Positions 44,187-52,471 of a stretch of 64,000 nt of DNA are shown here, in pieces; the stretch's first letter is position 1; each line of letters begins with the position of its first letter. Location: the NCBI GenBank assembly GCA_017464345.1, contig JAFUAH010000019.1, positions 1 to 64,000 on the forward strand, in the 5' to 3' direction. The position numbers and the translations under genes are program-made. The notes beneath the pieces are model-generated. The model was not told the origin of the DNA, did not search any database, and worked only from the letters and a program-made list of their open reading frames with translations. The stretch comes from Bacteroidaceae bacterium (GTDB lineage: Bacteria; Bacteroidota; Bacteroidia; Bacteroidales; Bacteroidaceae).

Positions 44187-45520
44187 ACGAATTCTCCCAT
44201 TAAGGCCGTCTCATCAGCATTCCAGCCAGTCAGACGGACATTCACGATTTGGTTGTCCCTGTCGTGCACAGCGGCATTGCATGTCACTCTTATGTAATTG
44301 TCTGTGAAACCACCTGTCACGCCCTTGCGCTTCCCGTGTTCCAGCAACACAGGGCGCACCGTACCTATATACTTATTATAAAACGCGTGCGTATGGGTGC
44401 GAGAGATGTCCAGAACCTGCTGGCTACGTTCGTGTTTCAGTTCGGGACTGACGCGGTGAGGAATGTTGAGGGCTTTCGTTCCTGGACGCTCGCTGTAGCT
44501 GAACACATGATACTGACTGACGGGCATCCGGTCCATGAATTCGCGTGCCTCGGCAAAGTATTCGTCAGTCTCGCCTCGCATCCCCACGATGACATCCACG
44601 CCGATGAAGGCATCAGGCATCAACTGGCGTATGCGCTGCATCTTCTGGGCAAAGAGAGCCGTGTCGTAGCGACGGTGCATCAGCCGCAGCACCTCGTCGC
44701 TGCCTGACTGCAAGGGCACATGGAAATGAGGCATGAAGGCACGACTGCCGGCACAGAACTCCAGCACTTCGTCGGTCAGCAGATTGGGTTCGATGCTACT
44801 AATGCGATAGCGTTCGATGCCCTCCACACGGTCCAGGGCACGAATCAAGTCCAGAAACGTCTCCCCCGTTGTTTTACCAAAGTCTCCGATGTTCACGCCC
44901 GTAATGACAATTTCCTTGCCTCCCTGACGGGCTACATCCTCAGCCTGCGCCACCAGCGAGGCCACAGAACCGTTGCGGCTGCGCCCACGGGCAAAGGGGA
45001 TGGTGCAATAGGTGCAATAGTAGTCACACCCGTCCTGCACTTTCAGGAAGTAGCGCGTGCGGTCGCCACACGAACAGGAAGGAACAAACAGACTCTCCCC
45101 TCTCCCTGGTAGGGAGGGGCTGTGAATAGGCCTGATGGGGGTAGGCCTGCTGTGGGAGAGTCCGTCCACTATCAGTTCTACTGCCCTACCCTTCTGGTCA
45201 GCTCCCAACACGAGATCCACTCCCTCTATGGCTGCAATATCCATCGGCCGCAACTGAGCATAACAACCTGTTACCACCACAAAAGCACCAGGATGCTGTC
45301 TCACCAAACGATGGATGGCCTGCCGGCACTTATGGTCAGCCACCTCCGTGACACTGCACGTATTCACAAAACAGATGTCGGCCTGCTCGTCCTTCCGGGC
45401 ACGCACGGCGCCCAGTTCTTCCAAACGTTGGGCGACGGACGAAGTTTCTGCAAAGTTCAGTTTACAGCCCAAGGTGAAATAGACGGCCTTTTTTCCTTTC
45501 AATGGTGAATCCTGATTCAT
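44183..45520 (-). CDS. mtaB: tRNA t6A37 methylthiotransferase MtaB
   Basis: The 445-residue radical-SAM enzyme adds a methylthio group to t6A37 of tRNA. The N-terminal UPF0004 domain has C19 (TLGCKLN), C55 (FVNTCS) and C86 (TGCYAQL) for one Fe-S cluster. The radical-SAM cluster is at CDYYCTYC (C165, C169, C172). A TRAM-like end follows. Between the domains, residues 122-146 (SHSRPTPIRPIHSPSLPGRG) are an in-frame insertion encoded by a palindromic element at 45091-45162. I start at 45520, four bases after the TATCTTTG box at 45525-45532; a start at 45601 lies upstream of the promoter. Confidence 0.9.
   Translation of the reverse strand: MNQDSPLKGKKAVYFTLGCKLNFAETSSVAQRLEELGAVRARKDEQADICFVNTCSVTEVADHKCRQAIHRLVRQHPGAFVVVTGCYAQLRPMDIAAIEGVDLVLGADQKGRAVELIVDGLSHSRPTPIRPIHSPSLPGRGESLFVPSCSCGDRTRYFLKVQDGCDYYCTYCTIPFARGRSRNGSVASLVAQAEDVARQGGKEIVITGVNIGDFGKTTGETFLDLIRALDRVEGIERYRISSIEPNLLTDEVLEFCAGSRAFMPHFHVPLQSGSDEVLRLMHRRYDTALFAQKMQRIRQLMPDAFIGVDVIVGMRGETDEYFAEAREFMDRMPVSQYHVFSYSERPGTKALNIPHRVSPELKHERSQQVLDISRTHTHAFYNKYIGTVRPVLLEHGKRKGVTGGFTDNYIRVTCNAAVHDRDNQIVNVRLTGWNADETALMGEFV
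45091..45162. repeat. 72-bp palindromic element inserted in frame in mtaB
   Basis: GACTCTCCC at 45091-45099 is inverted as GGGAGAGTC at 45154-45162. The inside carries CCCTCTCCCTGGTAGGGAGGGG and TAGGCCTGATGGGGGTAGGCCT. The length is exactly 24 codons, and the frame is open. It falls in the linker between the UPF0004 and radical-SAM domains. Confidence 0.75.
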
Positions 45521-45524
45521 ATTG

Positions 45525-45532
45525 CAAAGATA
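45525..45532 (-). promoter_or_regulatory. Promoter -7 box TATCTTTG four bases before the mtaB start
   Basis: CAAAGATA on the plus strand reads TATCTTTG on the minus strand and is followed by CAAT and ATG. The predicted transcription start falls at or next to the start codon. Confidence 0.6.
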
Positions 45533-45703
45533 GCATAAATCACGCGAAGAGCCAAATTTTTCAAACATACATGAAAAAAGCCCGGAATCTGGCAAAATCA
45601 TACTTCTCTATAAATCAGCATATTATTAAAACTATTATTAAAAACATTAAAAAAAGTTGAAAAAAAGTTGCCCTTAAGTGATACAACGTATTGAAATAAG
45701 TCG

Positions 45704-45711
45704 TACCTTTG
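45704..45711 (+). promoter_or_regulatory. Promoter -7 box TACCTTTG for the small lipoprotein
   Basis: TACCTTTG matches the consensus. The 160 bases upstream are very AT-rich, and the leader to the ATG is about 50 bases. Confidence 0.6.
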
Positions 45712-45762
45712 CATCGGTTTTAAAAGCAATTGATTGTTTTATTAATTTAACTAAGTAAAAAA

Positions 45763-45927
45763 ATGAAAAAGTTAGCATTCTTGTTCGTAGCTGTTGCAGC
45801 TATCTCGTTCGCTTCTTGCGGTAATGGCACTCAGCAGGCTGAGGCCGAGGACACCACTGCAGTAGACACTGTTGAGGTTGTTGATACCGTTGCAGCTGAC
45901 ACCGTAGCTGCCGACACTGTTGCCTAA
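45763..45927 (+). CDS. Small acidic lipoprotein with Val-Asp-Thr repeats (54 aa)
   Basis: The 54-residue product has a lipoprotein signal (KKLAFLFVAVAAISFASC, Cys 19). The mature peptide of about 36 residues is acidic, made of TVEVVDTV / AADTVAADTVA repeats and has no aromatic residue. It is framed by a TACCTTTG promoter with an AT-rich upstream region and by a strong terminator at 45954-45989, as for a highly expressed single gene. Small lipoproteins of this type are common and unstudied in Bacteroidales. A Braun-lipoprotein-like or surface-coating role is possible but unproven. Confidence 0.75.
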   Translation: MKKLAFLFVAVAAISFASCGNGTQQAEAEDTTAVDTVEVVDTVAADTVAADTVA

Positions 45928-45953
45928 GTATTAGCATACGGACAATAGGTCTT

Positions 45954-45989
45954 AGAGGGATTGCACGATAGTGCAGTTCCTCTTTTCGT
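45954..45989 (+). terminator. Terminator of the small lipoprotein gene
   Basis: AGAGGGATTGCAC pairs with GTGCAGTTCCTCT around GATA and is followed by TTTTCGTTT. Confidence 0.8.
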
Positions 45990-46024
45990 TTATTACGGAT
46001 ACATATCATTCTGAACTATACAAT

Positions 46025-46059
46025 AAGAGGAGGCATGTCGCTTTGACATGCCTCCTCTT
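46025..46059. terminator. Hairpin between the small lipoprotein and rplI (terminator of the ribosomal operon)
   Basis: AAGAGGAGGCATGTC (46025-46039) is perfectly complementary to GACATGCCTCCTCTT (46045-46059). On the minus strand TTATTGTAT follows. Confidence 0.7.
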
Positions 46060-46078
46060 GCTATTGGACTCGTATAGT

Positions 46079-46612
46079 TTACTCGGCAACGGGAGCCTCA
46101 GCCTCGGCAGCAGGAGCCTCTTCTACTACGGGAGTCTCCTCTACAGCAGGAGCTTCCTCGACTGCGGGAGCACCCTCGGCAATGACGGTGAAGGGGATTT
46201 CTGCACTGACCTCCTTGTGGAGCTTCACGACAGCCACGTAGTCGCCTACGGTCTTCACATCCTTCACGACAATCTTCTTGCGATCTATGTCGAAGCCCAA
46301 CTTCTGGAGTTCGTCGGCAATCTGCAAGGAGTTCACGCTGCCATAGATGGAACCCGTGGCACTCACCTTGGTGACAATGGTCAGGGCAACACCGGCCAAC
46401 TTGTCGGCAACAGCCTGAGCCTCAGCCTTGATCTTAGCCAGTTTCACAGCCTGCTGGCGCAGGTTCTCGGCGAGCACCTTCTTAGCGCTCGGACTAGCGA
46501 TGACACCCTTGCCCTGGGGGATAAGATAGTTACGTCCGTAACCAGACTTAACATTCACGATATCGTTCTTGTAACCCAAGCCGATAACATCTTCTTTCAG
46601 AATAATTTCCAT
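46079..46612 (-). CDS. rplI: 50S ribosomal protein L9
   Basis: The 177-residue protein has the standard L9 N-terminal domain (MEIILKEDVIGLGYKNDIVNVKSGYGRNYL), the connecting helix and the C-terminal rRNA-binding domain ending near PFTVIAEG. An acidic Ala/Glu/Pro/Val tail of about 30 residues follows (EEAPAVEETPVVEEAPAAEA) which bacterial L9 proteins outside this group usually lack. L9 lies at the base of the L1 stalk and helps keep the reading frame. It is the last gene of rpsF-rpsR-rplI, 21 bases after rpsR, and ends before the hairpin at 46025-46059. Confidence 0.95.
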   Translation of the reverse strand: MEIILKEDVIGLGYKNDIVNVKSGYGRNYLIPQGKGVIASPSAKKVLAENLRQQAVKLAKIKAEAQAVADKLAGVALTIVTKVSATGSIYGSVNSLQIADELQKLGFDIDRKKIVVKDVKTVGDYVAVVKLHKEVSAEIPFTVIAEGAPAVEEAPAVEETPVVEEAPAAEAEAPVAE

Positions 46613-46633
46613 ATATCTTACCTCCTACTTTAA

Positions 46634-46903
46634 TTATTTCATCAAATCGGTTACGAAGGGCAGCAGAGCCAGATGGCGGGCACGCTTAACAGCCTGGGCC
46701 ACGCGGCGCTGATACTTCAGAGAGGTGCCTGTGATGCGGCGGGGGAGAATTTTGCCCTGCTCGTTCAGGAACTTCTTCAGAAATTCGGGATCCTTATAAT
46801 CGATGTACTTGATACCGCTCTTCTTGAAACGGCAATACTTCTTGCGCTGCGTATCGATAGCAGGAGCGTTGAGATAACGGATTTCAGATGATTGCTGTGC
46901 CAT
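46634..46903 (-). CDS. rpsR: 30S ribosomal protein S18
   Basis: The 89-residue protein has the S18 core [24 protein letters not shown] and [33 protein letters not shown]. It binds the platform of the small subunit next to S6. It lies two bases after rpsF, the conserved order for the S6:S18 pair. The N-terminal 20 residues ([20 protein letters not shown]) are the usual extension in Bacteroidetes. Confidence 0.96.
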   Translation of the reverse strand: MAQQSSEIRYLNAPAIDTQRKKYCRFKKSGIKYIDYKDPEFLKKFLNEQGKILPRRITGTSLKYQRRVAQAVKRARHLALLPFVTDLMK

Positions 46904-46905
46904 GA

Positions 46906-47253
46906 TTAAGCCTCCTCTTCCTTCTTGTTAAATTTGTTTCTTCTCTTCTCTGCATACTGGGCAGCATACTTCTCGTTCTTGATGGTCAGGAAACGGATGA
47001 CCCTCTCGTCACGACGGAAGTTTACTTCCAGCTTCTTGATGAGCTCGGGCTGAGCCTTGAACTCGAACATTACATAGAAACCCGTAGATTTTTTCTGGAT
47101 AGGATAAGCCAACTTCTTCAGGCCCCACAGTTCCTCGTTGATGAGTTCTGCACCGTTGTCGGTGAGCAGGCCTTTGAACTTGTTTACCGTTTCCTTCATC
47201 TGATCGTCAGACAAAACGGGAGTTAAAATGAAAACGGTTTCGTACTGGTTCAT
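46906..47253 (-). CDS. rpsF: 30S ribosomal protein S6
   Basis: The 115-residue protein begins [26 protein letters not shown] and contains [21 protein letters not shown] and [16 protein letters not shown], the S6 signature. It ends with a basic/acidic tail ([12 protein letters not shown]). S6 binds S18 in the platform of the small subunit. It is the first gene of the operon, behind a TACCTTTG box at 47302-47309 with a leader of about 45 bases. In other bacteria the rpsF leader can bind S6:S18 for feedback; the leader here is short and A/T-rich, and I see no clear structure. Confidence 0.96.
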   Translation of the reverse strand: MNQYETVFILTPVLSDDQMKETVNKFKGLLTDNGAELINEELWGLKKLAYPIQKKSTGFYVMFEFKAQPELIKKLEVNFRRDERVIRFLTIKNEKYAAQYAEKRRNKFNKKEEEA

Positions 47254-47301
47254 AATACGTTTTTAATGAGTTAATAAATAGTATTTTTGCATAAAGCGGT
47301 G

Positions 47302-47309
47302 CAAAGGTA
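47302..47309 (-). promoter_or_regulatory. Promoter -7 box TACCTTTG for rpsF-rpsR-rplI
   Basis: CAAAGGTA on the plus strand reads TACCTTTG on the minus strand. A CTTG (TTTG-like) sits 20 bases further upstream. Confidence 0.6.
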
Positions 47310-47496
47310 GTGTTTTTTCCCGATATTACCAAGTATTTCGTCTTTTAATATCACAAAAATTATGTACTCAGGCCATATAAGGCATGAATATGGTCTTCAA
47401 ACGTTTTTTTTAGCGGAAAAGTTTCGCCGTGTCATTTTTTTTGTGTTATTTTGCATCTGATAAGTGCGAATTAGAAACAATAAAACAGAATATATT

Positions 47497-47661
47497 ATGA
47501 CAAAGTATGCAGGAATTGGGCTTATCGTCTTGGGTGCCCTTGTTCTTTTAATTAGTTATTTTGCGGAGTTGGTGGACATGAACCCTGTTCAGTTCACAGG
47601 TCTTGGACTGATTATCGCCGGTCTCATAGCCCACATTATCATCACCCGCCGCACAAAGTAG
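47497..47661 (+). CDS. Small two-span membrane protein (54 aa)
   Basis: The 54-residue protein has two hydrophobic segments, AGIGLIVLGALVLLISYFAE (5-24) and TGLGLIIAGLIAHIIITRR (33-51), with a short polar hairpin between (LVDMNPVQF). The end is basic (TRRTK), which predicts both termini in the cytoplasm. I recognise it as a small Bacteroidetes membrane protein without known role. I start at 47497 (MTKYAGIG), since the upstream part of the frame is not hydrophobic. A strong hairpin at 47693-47731 follows. Confidence 0.7.
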   Translation: MTKYAGIGLIVLGALVLLISYFAELVDMNPVQFTGLGLIIAGLIAHIIITRRTK

Positions 47662-47692
47662 GCCGGAAGACAGCCGTATGGCCCTTCACCTT

Positions 47693-47731
47693 ACAAGGGG
47701 GCACTTCATTCATCTTGAAGTGCCCCCTTGT
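47693..47731. terminator. Bidirectional terminator between the small membrane protein and rprY
   Basis: ACAAGGGGGCACTTCA (47693-47708) pairs perfectly with TGAAGTGCCCCCTTGT (47716-47731) around a seven-base loop, between converging stops. Confidence 0.85.
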
Positions 47732-47761
47732 CATTTATCGGCAACGGATTACATCATCTCG

Positions 47762-48472
47762 TCACTCCTCTACTTTCACTCCGCCAGGAGCTATCAGCTT
47801 GTAGCCCTTGCCGTGCACGTTGTTGATTTCGATGTCAGGGTCGGCCTTGAGGTGCTTGCGTAGCTTGGTGATGTAGACATCCATGGAACGGGCATTGAAG
47901 TAGTTGTCATCTATCCAGATAGTCTTCAAGGCCAGTTCGCGCAACAGAACGTCGTTGGCGTGGGCACAGAGCAGGCCCAGGAGTTCGCTCTCCTTGGTGG
48001 TCAGTTTCACTTGTTCGGAACCGATGGTGAGCATCTGGCGCTGGGTGTCGAACAGGAACTTGCCCAGCCGGTAGCAGACCACCGTCGGTGCCACAGTCCC
48101 CTTCACACGGCGCAGAATGGCCTCCATGCGGAACACTAGTTCGTCCATGGAGAATGGTTTGGTCAGATAGTCGTCGGCTCCGATTTTGAAACCTTCGAAG
48201 ATATCTTCCTTGAGATTACGCGCTGTGAGGAATATGATGGGCACCGTGGCATTCACCTTACGTATGTCCTGGGCCATGGTGAAGCCATCCTTCTTGGGCA
48301 TCATGACATCCAGCACACACATGTCATAGTGCCCTCTCATGAAGGCTTTCATGCCTGCTTCGCCATCCAGATACAGTTCGGCATCGTATCCCTTGGCCTG
48401 CAAATACTCTCTCAACAGCATGCCCAGGCTCTCGTCGTCCTCGCATAGCAGAATGTGTAGTTTCGTATCCAT
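47762..48472 (-). CDS. rprY: OmpR-family response regulator (RprY type)
   Basis: The 236-residue protein has a receiver domain (HILLCEDDESLG; phospho-acceptor D55 in CVLDVMMPKKDG; K105 region LTKPF) and a winged-helix output domain (LTTKESELLGLLCAH, NARSMDVYITKLRKHL, NNVHGKGYKLI). It matches RprY, a Bacteroidetes regulator implicated in stress and envelope responses. It follows the sensor kinase gene after 32 bases on the same strand, so the two form an operon. Targets cannot be named from this window. The call RprY rather than another OmpR member rests on the pairing and overall similarity. Confidence 0.85.
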   Translation of the reverse strand: MDTKLHILLCEDDESLGMLLREYLQAKGYDAELYLDGEAGMKAFMRGHYDMCVLDVMMPKKDGFTMAQDIRKVNATVPIIFLTARNLKEDIFEGFKIGADDYLTKPFSMDELVFRMEAILRRVKGTVAPTVVCYRLGKFLFDTQRQMLTIGSEQVKLTTKESELLGLLCAHANDVLLRELALKTIWIDDNYFNARSMDVYITKLRKHLKADPDIEINNVHGKGYKLIAPGGVKVEE

Positions 48473-48504
48473 CGTGTTATATTTTGTATGTTATTCTTGT
48501 ACGG

Positions 48505-50022
48505 TCAGGTCTTCAGCGTGGGCAGCATTATCGTGAACGTGGTTCCCTGCCCTGGTTCACTTTCTACCTTGATGGTCCCCTTGTGCTGGCGCACCATGTT
48601 CTTGACGTAGGCCAGGCCGATGCCAAATCCCTTGACGTTATGCTGGTTACCGGTATGCACACGGTAGAATTTCTCGAAGATGCGCTTCAAGTCTTCCTTC
48701 TTGATGCCTATGCCATTGTCGCGGATGCTCATGACGTACTTCTGCCCCATATTGTGTGTGGAGACAGCGAGATGGAGGGGCACGTCGTCGCGCCGATACT
48801 TCACGGCGTTGTCCAGCAGGGTGGAGATGACATTCGTGAGGTGCATCTCATCGAAGTATACGTTGGGATTCTCAGCTTCGAGCGATGCATCTATGATGCC
48901 GCCCAGGCGCTCTACCTTCAGGGCGAAGGACGTCCCGATGATGTTCTCCAACAGTTCGTCGGCATTCAGTTCTACGGGCTTCAGGGCGATGTTGTCATGG
49001 TCGTATAGCGACATTTGCAGTACCTTCTCCACCTGATAGCGCAGACGCTTGGTCTCGGTGTCTATCACCTTGCCCAGATTGTCGTACATGGCCGGTGTCT
49101 TCTTCACGGTGTCGTCGGCCAGCATCTGTGCGGCCAGTGACAGGCTGGCTATGGGGGTCTTGAACTCATGGGTCATGTTGTTCACAAAATCGTTTTTCAT
49201 CTCATTGATTTTGCGCTGACGAGCAAAGAGATAGATGGTGAACATGAAGGTGATGAACAGGACGAAGGTGAAGACCATGGCCGGGACCATCAAACGTGCC
49301 ACCCCCAGCACATAGCGGTTACGGCCGGGGAAGTGTACCCTGACGATGCCCATGTTGTTGGCCGGATCGTTACGAAAGAGGGTCTGCGTGTAGGTGTAGT
49401 CCCCTCCCCTTTCCTCATAGTCCGGACAGCGATAGACCTCGCGCCCGTCACTGGTGGAGATGGTGAAGTGGAAGGGCAGGGTCACACCATTCTGCTCCAG
49501 GTTCATGCGCAGACAGGCATCCAGGAACTTCGGATTGATGCGCTGTTCGAAGGAGTTTTCGCTGGCATTATAGAGGATGGAGTAGATGACCTCGTCCAGT
49601 ATGCCTTTCTGATAGAGGTAGGCATTGCGCACGGCCATCTGGAACTGCTGCGAGGCCAAGGGGAAGGACTGGCGTTGGTTCATACCCAGCGAAAGGCGCG
49701 GCATCATGCTGATAGTGTCGAAGCGCTGTACCCCCATCAGTGTGGGGTTGCCCAGGACCTTGCCCACGTGTGGGCTATGGTCGTCGCCATCCATCTCGGC
49801 CAGTTCCTCCACGTAGTTGGAGACGATGCCCTCCAGGTAGTTGAAGGTCTCGTTGCGCTCCAAGTCGTGCGAAGCCTGGTCCAGACTGCGCTTCACGCTT
49901 TCATCGAACTGGTCCTTGCGCATCTTCACCATCATGCCCGTGTATTGGCTTTGCAGCAGCAGCAACACAACGAAACTGACGCCAATGCTTATGCTTATGA
50001 CCCAAAGTACCCAACGTTTCAT
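48505..50022 (-). CDS. rprX: Sensor histidine kinase (RprX type)
   Basis: The 505-residue inner-membrane kinase has an N-terminal span (about 4-23), a periplasmic sensor region of about 220 residues without a known domain, and a second span (about 245-267). HisKA (NNMTHEFKTP, H285) and HATPase domains follow, with N box STLLDNAVKY, G1 IRDNGIGI and G2 GFGIGLAYV. It should phosphorylate the RprY-type regulator. The ATG at 50022 follows the TATCTTTG box at 50027-50034 by only four bases, so the mRNA is predicted to be leaderless. The terminator of the upstream EF-G gene lies directly before this promoter. Confidence 0.88.
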   Translation of the reverse strand: MKRWVLWVISISIGVSFVVLLLLQSQYTGMMVKMRKDQFDESVKRSLDQASHDLERNETFNYLEGIVSNYVEELAEMDGDDHSPHVGKVLGNPTLMGVQRFDTISMMPRLSLGMNQRQSFPLASQQFQMAVRNAYLYQKGILDEVIYSILYNASENSFEQRINPKFLDACLRMNLEQNGVTLPFHFTISTSDGREVYRCPDYEERGGDYTYTQTLFRNDPANNMGIVRVHFPGRNRYVLGVARLMVPAMVFTFVLFITFMFTIYLFARQRKINEMKNDFVNNMTHEFKTPIASLSLAAQMLADDTVKKTPAMYDNLGKVIDTETKRLRYQVEKVLQMSLYDHDNIALKPVELNADELLENIIGTSFALKVERLGGIIDASLEAENPNVYFDEMHLTNVISTLLDNAVKYRRDDVPLHLAVSTHNMGQKYVMSIRDNGIGIKKEDLKRIFEKFYRVHTGNQHNVKGFGIGLAYVKNMVRQHKGTIKVESEPGQGTTFTIMLPTLKT

Positions 50023-50026
50023 GGTG

Positions 50027-50034
50027 CAAAGATA
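50027..50034 (-). promoter_or_regulatory. Promoter -7 box TATCTTTG four bases before the rprX start
   Basis: CAAAGATA on the plus strand reads TATCTTTG on the minus strand and is followed by CACC and ATG. Confidence 0.6.
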
Positions 50035-50046
50035 CGGAAAAATGTT

Positions 50047-50084
50047 AAAAACGGAGTGAGAAACGTCTGTCTCTCACTCCGTTT
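50047..50084 (-). terminator. Terminator of the EF-G-like gene
   Basis: AAACGGAGTGAGA (50049-50061) pairs with TCTCACTCCGTTT (50072-50084). On the minus strand CCGTTTTTAACA follows. It lies 25 bases past the stop at 50109. Confidence 0.8.
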
Positions 50085-50108
50085 TTAGCATTATTAACAT
50101 TCGAGGGG

Positions 50109-52262
50109 CTATTCTGCCGACTCAGCCTCGTGTTCCTTGATGAGTTTCAGCTGCACGTCAGCGGGCACGAGTTCATAGCTGGCGAAGCTCATGATGAAGC
50201 TGGCCCGGCCGCCCGTCAGGCTGCTCAGTGCCGTGCTGTAGGACGACATCTCCTTCAGCGGAGCACGTGCGGTCAGTTTCTCATAGCCATTCTCGCTGGT
50301 CATGCCCATAATCATGGCCCGACGTCCCTGCAGGTCGCTCATCACGTCGCCCAGTTTGTCACTCGGCACGAACACCTCCACGTCGTAGATGGGCTCCAGA
50401 ATCTTCGGCCCGGCCTCACGGAAAGCCTGTGCGAAGGCCTGACGACCGGCAAGCATGAAGGAGAGTTCGTTGCTGTCCACAGGGTGCATCTTGCCGTCAT
50501 AGACGATGACGCGCACGTCACGAGCGTAGCAGCCCGTCAGCGGGCCCTGCTCCATGCGCTGCATGACGCCCTTCAGGATGGCGGGCATGAAGCGTGCGTC
50601 GATGGCACCGCCCACCACAGAGTTGATGAACACGAGCTTGCCACCCCACTCCAGGTCGATGACTTCCTCGCTCTTGGCATTGATGCGGAATTCCTGATTG
50701 CCGAACTTGTAGACCTCGGGAGCGGGCATACCCTCGTAGTAGGGCTCCACGATGAGGTGCACCTCGCCGAACTGACCTGCGCCGCCAGACTGTTTCTTGT
50801 GGCGATAGTCGGCCCGGGCTGCCTTGGTGATGGTCTCGCGATAGGGTATCTTGGGCTCGTCGAACTGTATCTGTATCTTTTCGTTGTTCTCCATGCGCCA
50901 CTTCAGCGTGCGCAGGTGGAATTCACCCTGACCGTGCACCAGTATCTGCTTCAGTTCCTTCGACTGCTCGATCTGCCACGTGGGGTCTTCCTCGCGCATC
51001 CGCTGCAGGGCATTCATCATCTTCTCGGTCTCACTCTCGTTCACGGCACGGATGGCACGCGAGTACTTCGAGTTGGGATACTTAATGAAGTTGAAGCGGT
51101 TCTCAGCATTCTTGTCGTTCAGCGTGTTACCGGTCTTCACGTCTTTCAGCTTCACGGTACAGCCTATGTCGCCAGCCACCAGTTCCTCCACCTTGATGCG
51201 GTTCTGGCCGGCACAGCAGAAGAGCTGGGCCATGCGCTCCTTCGAGCCACGGTCGGCATTCGTCAGGTCGTCGCCCTCGTGCACGCGGCCGCTCATCACC
51301 TTGAAGTACTGCACCTCGCCGATGTGCGGCTCCACGCTGGTCTTGAAGAAGAAGAGGCTGGTGGGGCCGTCGGCCTCGGGTTTCACCTCTGCGCCACGGG
51401 TGTTGTAGACGGGAGGCATCTCATCGACGAAGGGAACCACGTTGCCCAGGAACTCCATCAGGCGGCGTACGCCCATGTCCTTGCCTGCGCATACGCAGAA
51501 GACAGGGAACATGCCGCGCATGGCCAGTCCCTTGCGGATGCCTTCGCGCATCTCGTCCTCGGTCAGTGTCTCGCTCTCGAAGAACTTCTCCATCAGTGCC
51601 TCGTCGTTCTCGGCAGCAGCCTCCACCAGAGCCTTGTGCAGTTCGGTAGCCTTCTCCATCTGGTCGGCGGGGATGTCCTCGATGGTGGGTGCACCGCCCT
51701 CGGGGCCCCACGAGTACTTCTTCATCAACAGCACATCGATGACGGCATTGAAGTTGGGACCGGTCTCAATGGGATACTGTACGGGCACTACCTTGGAACC
51801 ATAGATGTCGGTCAGTTGCTCCAGTATGCGGTCGTAGTCGCAGTTCTCGTCGTCGAGCTGGTTCACCAGGAAGATGACGGGCTTGCCCAGTTTCTCGGTA
51901 TAGCGGAAGTGGTTCTGCGTGCCCACTTCCACGCCGTTGGCGCCCTTCAAGAGCAGCACGGCCGTGTCGGTCACGTTCAGGGCCGTCATGGCTGCGCCCA
52001 CAAAGTCATCCGAACCCGGACAGTCGATGATGTTCAGTTTCTTTCCATTCCACTCTACATGGAACACGGTCGAAAAGACCGAGTAGCCGTACTCCTGCTC
52101 CACGGGGAAGTAGTCGCTCACGGTGTTTTGCTGCGTGATGCGGCCACGACGCTTGATGATGCCTGCTTCATAGAGCAGGCTCTCCGTCAGGGTTGTCTTT
52201 CCGGCACCGTCATTGCCTAACAGGGCAATGTTTTTGATCTCATGAGTCTGATAAACTTTCAT
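50109..52262 (-). CDS. EF-G paralogue with altered GTPase motifs (EF-G2 type)
   Basis: The 717-residue protein has all EF-G domains. The P-loop is GNDGAGKTT (16-24). The G3 motif is DCPGSDDF (80-87) where EF-G has DTPGHVDF, so the catalytic His is Ser84. Switch I reads EQEYGYSV instead of EKERGITI, and G4 is NQLDDE instead of NKMD. Domain IV has the usual tip (RFMPAILKGVMQRMEQGPL). This fits the second EF-G of Bacteroides, reported to work in translation without GTP hydrolysis during carbon starvation and to aid gut colonisation. It is a single gene with its own terminator. The ordinary fusA must lie elsewhere in the genome. Confidence 0.85.
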   Translation of the reverse strand: MKVYQTHEIKNIALLGNDGAGKTTLTESLLYEAGIIKRRGRITQQNTVSDYFPVEQEYGYSVFSTVFHVEWNGKKLNIIDCPGSDDFVGAAMTALNVTDTAVLLLKGANGVEVGTQNHFRYTEKLGKPVIFLVNQLDDENCDYDRILEQLTDIYGSKVVPVQYPIETGPNFNAVIDVLLMKKYSWGPEGGAPTIEDIPADQMEKATELHKALVEAAAENDEALMEKFFESETLTEDEMREGIRKGLAMRGMFPVFCVCAGKDMGVRRLMEFLGNVVPFVDEMPPVYNTRGAEVKPEADGPTSLFFFKTSVEPHIGEVQYFKVMSGRVHEGDDLTNADRGSKERMAQLFCCAGQNRIKVEELVAGDIGCTVKLKDVKTGNTLNDKNAENRFNFIKYPNSKYSRAIRAVNESETEKMMNALQRMREEDPTWQIEQSKELKQILVHGQGEFHLRTLKWRMENNEKIQIQFDEPKIPYRETITKAARADYRHKKQSGGAGQFGEVHLIVEPYYEGMPAPEVYKFGNQEFRINAKSEEVIDLEWGGKLVFINSVVGGAIDARFMPAILKGVMQRMEQGPLTGCYARDVRVIVYDGKMHPVDSNELSFMLAGRQAFAQAFREAGPKILEPIYDVEVFVPSDKLGDVMSDLQGRRAMIMGMTSENGYEKLTARAPLKEMSSYSTALSSLTGGRASFIMSFASYELVPADVQLKLIKEHEAESAE

Positions 52263-52471
52263 AATATTAGGTTTTAAGATATCTGTATGCCTTCTATATA
52301 TATTATATAATAGGTATTCTTGGCATTTTTGCCTATTTTAGGCCCATTCGGTTTGCAATTTAGCGAAAACCTTCGATGTGGCCAAATGTTTTTCCGCTTT
52401 TTTACAAAAAATCCGTATATAAGTCCCGTTTCAGTCCCGAGGGCACGCACCGAGGGTTCCCTAGGGCCTTT

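Noticed and set aside
50130-52220. A 696-codon open frame on the plus strand opposite the EF-G paralogue
   Set aside because: It arises from the codon bias of the EF-G gene; its translation is low-complexity His/Leu/Val-rich sequence without any family resemblance.
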